Below the pieces are notes generated by a model. It had not been told where the DNA came from. It searched no databases and worked only from the letters and a program-made list of their open reading frames with translations. Made by a program: the position numbers and the translations under genes. Shown piece after piece: positions 56,515 through 64,000 of a stretch of DNA of 64,000 nt (within the stretch, counting starts at the first letter, position 1; every line of letters begins with the position of its first letter). Source of the DNA: Halosolutus gelatinilyticus. GTDB lineage: Archaea; Halobacteriota; Halobacteria; Halobacteriales; Natrialbaceae. Where the stretch lies: the NCBI RefSeq assembly GCF_023028105.1, contig NZ_CP095491.1, positions 1,178,001 to 1,242,000 of the forward strand. The letters are read 5' to 3'.

Positions 56515-56970
56515 ATGCCACTCGAAGAGGGAGCAGACGCCCCGATCGTTACCGCACCGAACCAGGACGGCGAGGAGGTCGAACTCGACTTCGACGAGCC
56601 CACGGTGCTGTACTTCTACCCGGAAGACGACACGCCGGGCTGTACGATCGAGGCCAACCAGTTCCAGCGGGAACGCGAGACCTACGCGGACGCTGGCGTC
56701 GAGGTGTACGGCGTCTCGACGGACGACGTCGACTCCCACGAATCGTTCTGCGACTCCGAAGGGCTCGAGTTCGACCTACTGGCCGATCCCGATGCCGAAA
56801 TCGCCGACGCGTTCGACGTCGAACTCCGGAACGGGGCGACCGCGCGGACGACGTTCTTTCTCGCCGACGGCGAGGTGAAGGCGGTCTACGAGAACGTCGA
56901 TCCCGACGGTCACGCGCGCGACGTCCTGCTGGACGCGATCGACGAAGGCCGAGTTTCGCTGCCGGAGTAA
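56515..56970 (+). CDS. bcp: thioredoxin-dependent peroxiredoxin, Bcp/PrxQ type
   Basis: 151 residues. The peroxidatic Cys is residue 43 in YFYPEDDTPGCTIEANQF. PrxQ proteins often have the resolving Cys five residues later; here that position is not Cys, but Cys 79 (ESFCDSEGLEFDLL) could serve, as in the other PrxQ subgroup. The enzyme reduces peroxides with electrons from thioredoxin. It follows pheA after 45 nt on the same strand and may be co-transcribed. Confidence 0.93.
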   Translation: MPLEEGADAPIVTAPNQDGEEVELDFDEPTVLYFYPEDDTPGCTIEANQFQRERETYADAGVEVYGVSTDDVDSHESFCDSEGLEFDLLADPDAEIADAFDVELRNGATARTTFFLADGEVKAVYENVDPDGHARDVLLDAIDEGRVSLPE

Positions 56971-57089
56971 CCCGTCGAGCGCCCCGGTCGCGACGGATCG
57001 CCCGGGCCGATCGCGAGCGGCGACCGAGTCCTCCTTCTGTCGTTCGATCACGGGCAGAATTTATCCGGTTCGAGCGCGTACCGCGAGCC

Positions 57090-57509
57090 ATGCGACGAAA
57101 TCCGTTCGAAGAAATCGAGGATGTGCTCGAGCGCGTCAGCCGGCAGGTCGAAGAGGGAATGGGCGCCGGCGGGCTCCAGGTCCCCGGCTCGGTGCCGGTC
57201 GACGTGGCGGACACCGGCGAGGAGTACGTCGTCACGGCCGACCTTCCCGGCTACGACACCGACGACATCGACCTGACGCTCTCCGACGGGACGCTGCGGC
57301 TCGAAGCCACGCGGACGGACGAGGAGGAGTACGCCGAGGGCCGCTACCTCCGACGCGAGCGGACCCGGGCGTCGGCGAGCCGGCGGATCCGCCTGCCGGA
57401 ACCGGTCGACGAGGACGCGATCTCGGCCGGCTACGAGGACGGCGTGCTGACGGTCCACCTCCCGAAGGTCGGTGGCGGCGAGGAGTCGAAGTCGATCGAC
57501 ATCGAGTGA
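57090..57509 (+). CDS. Hsp20 / alpha-crystallin small heat-shock protein
   Basis: 139 residues. The N-terminal arm (MRRNPFEEIEDVLERVSRQVEEG) is short and amphipathic. The alpha-crystallin domain runs from about residue 48 (VPVDVADTGEEYVVTADLPGY) through LRLEATRTDEEEYAEGRYLR to AGYEDGVLTVHLPKVGG. The tail ends KSIDIE, an I-x-I oligomerisation motif. These ATP-independent chaperones hold unfolding proteins. Haloarchaea often have several copies; only one is seen here. Confidence 0.92.
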   Translation: MRRNPFEEIEDVLERVSRQVEEGMGAGGLQVPGSVPVDVADTGEEYVVTADLPGYDTDDIDLTLSDGTLRLEATRTDEEEYAEGRYLRRERTRASASRRIRLPEPVDEDAISAGYEDGVLTVHLPKVGGGEESKSIDIE

Positions 57510-57680
57510 GGCGACCGGGCCGCGGCGGCCCGCGTTTCGGGTACAATCCGAGCGAAGGCGACCGGCGATATCGACGGTGGGTGACACTCGCGAGTCGCCG
57601 CGATCGTCGGAGGTCGATCGGCGGCCGGTTCCGGATCGGCGCGTCGAGCCCGCTCATCCGTTCGATCCCCGAGGTGTAGT

Positions 57681-57690
57681 GCTTTTACCC
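57681..57690 (+). promoter_or_regulatory. TATA-like box of leuS1
   Basis: gcttttaccc stands 22-31 nt before the ATG at 57712, giving a leaderless mRNA. Confidence 0.5.
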
Positions 57691-57711
57691 CGTCCCGAAC
57701 AATGAGCGGCT

Positions 57712-60711
57712 ATGAGCTACGACCCGCAGGAACTGGAGGCCGAGTGGCGCGATCGCTGGGCCGAGTCGGGTCAGTACGAAGCTGATCCCGACCGGCGAGA
57801 CGACGCGACGTTCGTGACGGTGCCGTACCCGTATCCGAGCGGCGGCATGCACATCGGACACGCCCGCACGTACACCGTCCCCGACGTGTACGCGCGGTAC
57901 CGCCGCCAGCAGAGGGACAACGTCCTCTTCCCGATCGGGTGGCACGTCACGGGAACGCCGATTATCGGCGCCGTCGAACGGCTGAAGAAGGGCGAGGAGG
58001 AACAGCTGTCGGTTCTGCGAGACGCCTACAACGTCCCCGAAGACACCCTCGCGGATCTCGAGACGCCGATGGGATTCGCCCGGTACTTCATCGACGAGCA
58101 CTACAAGCGGGGGATGAAGCAACTCGGGCTGTCGATCGACTGGCGCCGCGAGTTCACCACGAACGACGAGCGCTACTCGAAGTTCATCGCCTGGCAGTAC
58201 GAGACGCTCAGGGAGCGCGGACTCCTCGAGAAGGGGCTGCACCCGGTCAACTACTGTACGAACGAGGGTCAACCGGTCACGACGCACGACCTGCTCGAGG
58301 GGGAAGACGCCGAGTACCAGGAGTACACACTCATCAAGTTCGCGGACGACGAGGGGACGATCTATCCGATGGCCACCCTGCGCCCCGAGACGGTTCGAGG
58401 GGTCACCAACGCCTACATCGACCCCGACGCGACCTATGCCCGCGCGATCGTCGGCCGCTCCGAACGGGGCTCGGACGGGTCCGCCGAGCCGTCCGCGTCT
58501 TCCGGCGACGAGGAGTGGATCGTCTCGGCGGAGGCGACCGAGAAGCTCGACCTGCAGGCCCGCGAGGTCACCGTCGAGGAGACCGTCGAGGGGGCCGAAC
58601 TCGTCGGCGAGCGCGTCACGAATCCCGTCACCGGCGAAGAGGTACTCGTCATCCCCGCGGGCTTCATCGACACGGACAACGCGACCGGCGTCGTGATGTC
58701 CGTCCCGGCCCACTCGCCCGACGACTGGGTCGCCCTCGAAGCGGCGAAGGCGCGGGCCGACGAGCTGGCCGAGTACGGCGTCGACCCCGACGACGTGCGG
58801 GCGATCGAGCCCCGAGCGATCCTGACGATCGAGGGGTACGGCGAATTCCCCGCAAGAGACGCCGTCGAGGAACACGGCGTCGAGTCCTCGAGCGATCCGG
58901 CGCTCGAGGTAGCCACGCAGGAGCTGTACAACCGCGAGTTCCACCGAGGCGAACTCGCCGAGGAGTACGGCGAGTTCGCCGGCGAAGTCATCGAGGACGT
59001 CCGCGACGAACTCGAATCCCACTTCCGACAGGTGGGCGACTTCGACGCGATGTACGACTTCGCGGAGGAAGTGGTCTGTCGCTGCGGCGGGGACGTCGAG
59101 GTCTCCGAACAGGAGACGTGGTTCCTTCGGTACAACGACGATGATTGGCGGGAGAAGGCTCGCCGAGCCGTGGCGAACCTGGACGCGATCCCGGAGAACA
59201 CCCGCGAGCAGTACGATCACACGATCGACTGGCTCGAGGAGTGGCCCTGCATCCGGAACTACGGGCTCGGCACGCGACTCCCGTGGGACGACGACTTCGT
59301 CATCGAGCCGCTGTCGGACTCGACGATATACATGGCGTACTATACGTTCGCCCACCGGCTCGAGGACGTTCCGCCCGAGGAGATGGACCGCGAGTTCTTC
59401 GACGCGCTGTTCTACGGCGAAGACGCCGTGGACGACCCTGACGAGCGGGCGCTGGAACTGCGCGAGGAGTGGGACTACTGGTACCCCGTCGACTACCGCT
59501 GTTCGGCCAACGACCTGATCTCGAACCACCTCACCTTCTTCCTCTACCACCACGCCGAGCTGTTCGAGGAGGAGAAGTGGCCCCGAGGAATCACCAGCAT
59601 GGGGATAGGTCTGCTCGAGGGCCAGAAGATGAGCTCCTCGAAGGGCCACGTCGTTCTTCCCGACGAGGCCATCGAGGAGTACGGCGCCGACACCGTCCGG
59701 TTCTTCCTGCTGAACAGTTCCGAGCCGTGGCAGGACTTCGACTGGCGGGCCGACGAGGTCGGCTCGACGCGGAACCAGCTCGAGCGGTTCTGGAACCGGG
59801 CGATCGAGATCGTCGAGCTGCCGGACGGCGAGCGCGACCTCGAGCAGCCGGACCGCTGGCTGCTGGCGAAGCTCCAGGAGGTCGTCCGCGAGGTCACCGA
59901 CTCGATGGAGCGCTTCGAGATCAGATCGGCGAGCCAGCACGCCTTCTACCGGTTCGAGGAACACCTCAAGTGGTACCGTCGCCGGACCGGCCTCGATCAA
60001 CGGGGGGCGAGTTCGTCCCCCGAGCATCGCGCTCGCTCCGTGAGGGCTCAGCGGCCGGGAGCGCGATGGACGCTACGGACCGTCCTCGAGACGCGACTCC
60101 GACTGCTGGCGCCGTTCGTTCCGTTCATGGCGAACGAACTCCACGAACGGCTGACCGGCGAATCCGCCGAGGACGTCCCGTGGCCGGAACCGGTACCGGA
60201 GTTCGACGACCCGACCGTCGTCGCCGAGGAGGACCTGATCGAAGGCGTCTTCGAGGACGTTCGTGACATCGTCGGCGTGACCGACACCGATCCCGAGACG
60301 ATCCGGCTCTACGTCGCCGCCGACTGGAAGCGAGACGTCCTCGATACCGTGGTCGAAAGCGCGGTGCAACGCACCGCGGACGAGGCGAGCGGCGATAGCC
60401 GCGAGCACGTCGGCCCGAACCAGGGACGGGTCATGGGCGAAGTGATGCGGGACGACGACCTTCGCAAGCGGGGCGACGCCGTCAATCGCCTCGTCGGCGA
60501 CCTCGTCTCGTTCGTCCGCGAGCGCGACGAGGGGACCGTAGAGACGCTGACCGCGATCGACGAACGAACCGTCTACGAGGAGGCGTCCGACTTCCTCGCT
60601 TGCGAGTTCGACGCCGACGTCGAGGTCTACGCCGAAGACGGCGACCCCGTCGATCCCGAGGGGAAGGCGGACCAGGCTCAGCCGTTTCGGCCGGCGATCC
60701 ACCTCGAGTAG
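57712..60711 (+). CDS. leuS: leucyl-tRNA synthetase, archaeal type
   Basis: 999 residues of the archaeal/eukaryal LeuRS type. HIGH is SGGMHIGHARTYTVPD, KMSKS is LEGQKMSSSKGHVVLP, and NVLFPIGWHVTGTPIIGAVERL is the archaeal pattern. The CP1 editing domain has TLRPETVRGVTNAYIDPDA and GVVMSVPAHSPDDW, so editing looks intact. The archaeal C-terminal tRNA-binding domain is present. Two in-frame insertions coincide with DNA palindromes: around residue 253-260 (GSDGSAEPSASSGD) and around 762-785 (DQRGASSSPEHRARSVRAQR) in the linker before the anticodon-binding domain. A second leuS of different type follows after 96 nt. Confidence 0.94.
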   Translation: MSYDPQELEAEWRDRWAESGQYEADPDRRDDATFVTVPYPYPSGGMHIGHARTYTVPDVYARYRRQQRDNVLFPIGWHVTGTPIIGAVERLKKGEEEQLSVLRDAYNVPEDTLADLETPMGFARYFIDEHYKRGMKQLGLSIDWRREFTTNDERYSKFIAWQYETLRERGLLEKGLHPVNYCTNEGQPVTTHDLLEGEDAEYQEYTLIKFADDEGTIYPMATLRPETVRGVTNAYIDPDATYARAIVGRSERGSDGSAEPSASSGDEEWIVSAEATEKLDLQAREVTVEETVEGAELVGERVTNPVTGEEVLVIPAGFIDTDNATGVVMSVPAHSPDDWVALEAAKARADELAEYGVDPDDVRAIEPRAILTIEGYGEFPARDAVEEHGVESSSDPALEVATQELYNREFHRGELAEEYGEFAGEVIEDVRDELESHFRQVGDFDAMYDFAEEVVCRCGGDVEVSEQETWFLRYNDDDWREKARRAVANLDAIPENTREQYDHTIDWLEEWPCIRNYGLGTRLPWDDDFVIEPLSDSTIYMAYYTFAHRLEDVPPEEMDREFFDALFYGEDAVDDPDERALELREEWDYWYPVDYRCSANDLISNHLTFFLYHHAELFEEEKWPRGITSMGIGLLEGQKMSSSKGHVVLPDEAIEEYGADTVRFFLLNSSEPWQDFDWRADEVGSTRNQLERFWNRAIEIVELPDGERDLEQPDRWLLAKLQEVVREVTDSMERFEIRSASQHAFYRFEEHLKWYRRRTGLDQRGASSSPEHRARSVRAQRPGARWTLRTVLETRLRLLAPFVPFMANELHERLTGESAEDVPWPEPVPEFDDPTVVAEEDLIEGVFEDVRDIVGVTDTDPETIRLYVAADWKRDVLDTVVESAVQRTADEASGDSREHVGPNQGRVMGEVMRDDDLRKRGDAVNRLVGDLVSFVRERDEGTVETLTAIDERTVYEEASDFLACEFDADVEVYAEDGDPVDPEGKADQAQPFRPAIHLE

Positions 60712-60807
60712 CCGCGTCCCTGCGGCCCGGTTCGCTCGCCGATCGGACGGAGTTTTCGTCGCGAATGCGAAGGTATAGGATGCCGACGGGCACACCGATA
60801 GGTAGGA

Positions 60808-63564
60808 ATGAGCGACGAGGGATACGACCACGCAACGATCGAACGGCGCTGGCAGGAGGCGTGGGACGAGTCGAACGTCTACCGGACGCCCGACGACGTC
60901 GAGGACCCGACGTACGTCCTCGGGATGTATCCGTACCCGTCGGGCAAGCTCCACATGGGCCACGTTCGCAACTACACGATCACGGACGCGTACGCCCGCT
61001 ACCGGCGGATGCGCGGCGACGAGGTCCTCCACCCGATGGGGTGGGACGCGTTCGGACTCCCCGCCGAGAACGCGGCCAAGGAGCGCGATACTAACCCGCG
61101 GGACTGGACGTTCGACTGCATCGACACGATGCGCGGCCAGATGGAGGCGATGGGCTTTGGCTACGACTGGGAGCGAGAGATCGCCACCTGCACGCCCGAG
61201 TACTACCGGTGGAACCAGTGGCTCTTCTCCCGGTTCTACGACGAGGGGCTGGTCGAGCGCCGCGACGCCGAGGTCAACTGGTGTCCCCACTGCGAGACCG
61301 TCCTCGCCGACGAGCAGGTCGAGGGCGAGGCCGAACTCTGCTGGCGCTGCGACACGCCCGTCGAGCAGCGCGAACTGGAGCAGTGGTTCCTGCAGATCAC
61401 CGAGTACGCCGACGAGTTGTTAGAGGCGATCGACGAGCTCGAGGGGTGGCCAAACTCGGTCCGACAGATGCAGCGCAACTGGATCGGCCGGCAGTACGGG
61501 ACCGAGCTCGAATTTGATGTCGAAGGTTACGGCGGCGTCGAGGCGTTCACCACCCGCGTCGACACCATCTTCGGGGCGACCTTCTTCGCGATCGCGCCCG
61601 ATCACCCGATCAGCGAGGAGCTGGCCGAGGAGAACGACGACATCCGGCACTTTATCGAGCACGAGGCCGACCCCGAAGGCGACGAACCGAACGGCGTCGC
61701 GACCGGCCTCACCGCCACCAACCCCGCCACCGGCGAGGAGATCCCGGTCTACGTCGCCGACTTCGTCCTCTCGGACGTCGGGACCGGCGCGCTGATGGCC
61801 GTCCCCGGCCACGACGATCGCGACCACGCGTTCGCGACGAAGCACGACCTGCCGATCGAACCGGTCGTCGCCCCCGAACCCGAGGGCTGGGACGGCGAGA
61901 CGGTTCCCGACGCGCCGGACGTGAGCGAGGAGGCCTTCACGGAGGACGGGGTGTTGGTCAACTCCGGCGAGTATTCGGGACTGGACAGCGAGACGGCCCG
62001 CGATCGGTTGACCGAAGATATCGAGAGCGCCGAGAAAGCCACCCAGTACCAGCTTCGCGACTGGGGGATCTCGCGCCAGCGCTACTGGGGAACGCCGATC
62101 CCCGTCGTCCACTGCGACGACTGCGGCCCCGTGGTGGTACCCGAGGAGGACCTGCCCGTCGAACTCCCCGAGTTCATCAACACGACGGGCAACCCGCTGG
62201 ACGCCGCCGAGGAGTGGAAGCGGACGACGTGTCCCGACTGCGGCGGCACAGCCGCCCGCGAGACGGACACGATGGACACCTTCGTCGACTCCTCGTGGTA
62301 CTTCCTGCGGTACGTCTCGCCCGATCTCGACGACGCGCCGTTCGACCTGGAGCGGGCCAACGACTGGATGCCGGTCGACCAGTACGTCGGCGGGATCGAG
62401 CACGCCGTGATGCACCTCCTCTATGCGAGATTCTTCACGAAGGTGCTGGCCGACCACGAGGGGCTCGAGCACCGCGAGCCCTTCACGAACCTGCTGGCCC
62501 AGGGAATGGTCCAGCTCGAGGGCGAGAAGATGTCCAAGTCGAAGGGGAACGTCGTTTCGCCCCAGCGGATCGTCGAGGAGTACGGCGCGGACACCGCCCG
62601 GCTGTTCATGATGCAGGCGGCCCAGCCCGAGCGCGACTTCGACTGGAGCGAGGAGGGCGTCCGATCGACGAACGCCTTCCTCGGGCGGCTGAAGGGGATG
62701 GTCGACGACTTCGTGGGCGCGGCGCGTGGCGCCGCGGAAAGTGCGAGTAGTGCGGAACTTCGTTCCGCAAACAGTCGAGCGGCGGAGCCGCGAGACGACG
62801 GCGACGAGCCGCGAGCCGAGCGACCGGACGGCGCGGACGACGCCATCGCCAGCTACGTCGAAGCGGAGATCGACGCGACGATCGCGATCGCCGGCAACGA
62901 GTACGACGATCTGACGTTCAACAAGGCGCTGCGCGAAACGCTGGAGCTTGCTCGGACGCTGCGGAACTACGCGAGTCACACCGAACCCCACGCCGAAACC
63001 TTCGAGCGCGGGCTGTCGGCGGTCGTCCGCCTGCTGGCGCCCGTCGCGCCCCACCTCGCCGAGGAACTGTACGAGACGCTCGGCAACGACGAGTTCGTCG
63101 TCGAGGCCCCATGGCCGACCGCCCGGATCGATCGCGACTCCGTCGAGAAGCGCCGCAAGCTGGTCGAGAACACCCGCGAGGACGTCCGCCAGATCGTCGA
63201 CGTCGCGGGCATCGAGGATCCGAAGCGAATCGACGTCGTCGTCGCTCCGGAGTGGAAATACGACGCCCTGGAGATCGCGATCGAGAGCGACGCCGACAAC
63301 CTGATCGGCGAACTCATGGGAGAGTCGCACATCCGCGAGCACGGCGACGCCGCGGCCAGTTATGGCCAGGATCTCCAGGCCGAGCGCGAGGCACTCTCGA
63401 TGACGCTCGGACCCGATGACGAGCACGCGGCCCTGGAGTCGGCGGCGTGGCTGCTCGAACGCGAGTTCGACGCGCCGGTCCGGGTCGTCCGCGCCGACGC
63501 GGTCGACGAGTCCGTGCTGAAAAACGCCGAACCCGGCCGACCGGCGATCGAGATCGAAGACTGA
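60808..63564 (+). CDS. leuS: leucyl-tRNA synthetase, bacterial-type core
   Basis: 918 residues. The core is bacterial: MYPYPSGKLHMGHVRNYTITD, HPMGWDAFGLPAENAAKE, zinc ribbon NWCPHCETVL...CWRCDTPV, WFLQITEYADELL and EKMSKSKGNVVSPQRIVEEYGAD. The end, from about residue 770, is archaeal-like (ENTREDVRQIVDVAGIEDPK...EIAIESDADNLIGELMGES), so it is a chimaera. Editing-domain signature TRVDTIFGATFFAIAPDHP is intact. A Ser/Ala/Arg/Asp-rich insertion at about 637-670 coincides with three consecutive DNA palindromes. Chimaeric LeuRS of this kind are known from Natrialba. Both leuS genes keep all catalytic motifs. Confidence 0.94.
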   Translation: MSDEGYDHATIERRWQEAWDESNVYRTPDDVEDPTYVLGMYPYPSGKLHMGHVRNYTITDAYARYRRMRGDEVLHPMGWDAFGLPAENAAKERDTNPRDWTFDCIDTMRGQMEAMGFGYDWEREIATCTPEYYRWNQWLFSRFYDEGLVERRDAEVNWCPHCETVLADEQVEGEAELCWRCDTPVEQRELEQWFLQITEYADELLEAIDELEGWPNSVRQMQRNWIGRQYGTELEFDVEGYGGVEAFTTRVDTIFGATFFAIAPDHPISEELAEENDDIRHFIEHEADPEGDEPNGVATGLTATNPATGEEIPVYVADFVLSDVGTGALMAVPGHDDRDHAFATKHDLPIEPVVAPEPEGWDGETVPDAPDVSEEAFTEDGVLVNSGEYSGLDSETARDRLTEDIESAEKATQYQLRDWGISRQRYWGTPIPVVHCDDCGPVVVPEEDLPVELPEFINTTGNPLDAAEEWKRTTCPDCGGTAARETDTMDTFVDSSWYFLRYVSPDLDDAPFDLERANDWMPVDQYVGGIEHAVMHLLYARFFTKVLADHEGLEHREPFTNLLAQGMVQLEGEKMSKSKGNVVSPQRIVEEYGADTARLFMMQAAQPERDFDWSEEGVRSTNAFLGRLKGMVDDFVGAARGAAESASSAELRSANSRAAEPRDDGDEPRAERPDGADDAIASYVEAEIDATIAIAGNEYDDLTFNKALRETLELARTLRNYASHTEPHAETFERGLSAVVRLLAPVAPHLAEELYETLGNDEFVVEAPWPTARIDRDSVEKRRKLVENTREDVRQIVDVAGIEDPKRIDVVVAPEWKYDALEIAIESDADNLIGELMGESHIREHGDAAASYGQDLQAEREALSMTLGPDDEHAALESAAWLLEREFDAPVRVVRADAVDESVLKNAEPGRPAIEIED

Positions 63565-63732
63565 AACCCCGCCAAAGTTCTCCGGAACTGACACTCGCTT
63601 CCGCCGGGGAAATCGATCGGTCCGCGTCGACCCACGGAGTCGTCACGGAGCGAAGACCGTCACCGCGACCGACGGTCGTCACCGTTCTTTATTCCGCTGC
63701 CCGTGGTACGACGGAACTCAGTCGCCTGCGAG

Positions 63733-64000
63733 ATGACCTCCACTCAACCCCGAACGGATCCGTTCCGATGGACGTTCGCCGATCGAGACGCGTCGCCGAC
63801 AGCACCCCACGTCTTCTCGATGACGTGGCGCGACGGTCTGTTCCTCCACTGGCCCGTCGATCCAGATGACGTTCGACCGCACGTCCCCGAGGAGTTAACG
63901 CTCGAAACGTACGACGGCCGGGCGTGGCTCAGCGTCCTCCCGTTCGTCCTCACGAAGGCGGGGCTCCGCGGAGCCCCGCCGATCGCCCGGATCGCGTTCG
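63733..64000 (+). CDS. DUF2071 (YqjF-like) protein, N-terminal part
   Basis: At least 89 codons from the ATG at 63733, running off the right edge. The translation MTSTQPRTDPFRWTFADRD, then FSMTWRDGLFLHWPVDPDD, VRPHVPEELTLETYDGRAW and LSVLPFVLTKAGLRGAPP, is the start of a YqjF/DUF2071 acetoacetate-decarboxylase-like domain. Function unknown. Confidence 0.8.
   Translation, partial: MTSTQPRTDPFRWTFADRDASPTAPHVFSMTWRDGLFLHWPVDPDDVRPHVPEELTLETYDGRAWLSVLPFVLTKAGLRGAPPIARIAF

Noticed and set aside
57702-57785. Short ORF (27 codons from ATG 57702) overlapping the leuS1 start in another frame
   Set aside because: It contains only two Leu codons without a run and overlaps the gene instead of preceding it, so it does not resemble a leader peptide; the ATG is probably incidental.

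Overview
The window is chromosomal DNA of a halophilic archaeon (class Halobacteria). The evidence is high G+C with strongly acidic proteins, leaderless genes with TATA-like boxes about 27 nt upstream of the start codon, a typical archaeal rRNA operon (16S, tRNA-Ala, 23S, 5S, tRNA-Cys), an MC1 chromosomal protein, archaeal EndA, aIF1, PheRS and TrpRS, and many families known only from haloarchaea. A tandem pair of leucyl-tRNA synthetases of different ancestry resembles the situation known from Natrialba, so a member of the Natrialbales is my best guess; this is inference.

Layout. 0-14.3 kb: small proteins, cspA, a MoxR/DUF58/transglutaminase membrane module, aIF1, then a leftward block (rhodanese, NUDIX, Na+/H+-type antiporter, DUF5809, DUF5810, RimI, an NSS transporter with a small partner, a DUF892 protein with a tiny acidic partner), followed by a 47-aa protein and a DUF7119-type protein. 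14.4-21.2 kb: tRNA-Lys, an approximately 900-nt stretch without a recognisable gene, then the leftward rRNA operon with four candidate tandem promoters, 16S and 23S processing stems, an intrinsic-type terminator and a separately promoted tRNA-Cys. 21.6-29.1 kb: an HTH/DUF7521 pair, a complete 2-oxoacid dehydrogenase operon (E1 alpha, E1 beta, E2, E3) and lipoyl synthase. 29.2-36.1 kb: MATE exporter, PH-domain and membrane proteins, a Ski2/Hel308-like helicase, a HAD hydrolase, a DJ-1/PfpI protein. 36.4-44.7 kb: a Met-rich acidic membrane protein next to a membrane-anchored sulfite-oxidase-like molybdoenzyme, two more DUF7521 proteins with an HTH regulator, DUF2061, a NucS-like zinc-ribbon protein, tRNA-splicing endonuclease, alcohol dehydrogenase, SRPBCC protein and MGMT. 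44.8-64 kb: trpS, DUF5518, pheS-pheT, a secreted M14 carboxypeptidase, an AbrB-like protein, MC1, DUF4097, prephenate dehydratase, Bcp, Hsp20, two leuS genes and the start of a DUF2071 gene.

How the genes work together. The second half is rich in translation and aromatic amino-acid functions (trpS, pheST, pheA, two leuS, endA, the rRNA operon). LipA makes the cofactor of the nearby E2. EndA cleaves the type of bulge-helix-bulge stem that the rRNA spacers can form.

Most notable observations: (1) a 28-codon ORF ending in Phe-rich GFGFFFAR directly upstream of pheS, with hairpins between it and pheS, looks like an attenuation leader peptide; (2) two copies of an intergenic element whose ends pair through the same stem with compensatory changes (35.23-35.40 and 40.74-40.98 kb) look like a dispersed structured repeat or non-coding RNA; (3) short palindromes with GAA/TTC-type triloops recur inside that element, in the 16S leader and in-frame inside both leuS genes; (4) the archaeal-type and bacterial-type leuS tandem. 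No CRISPR array, IS element, phage or defence system was seen.
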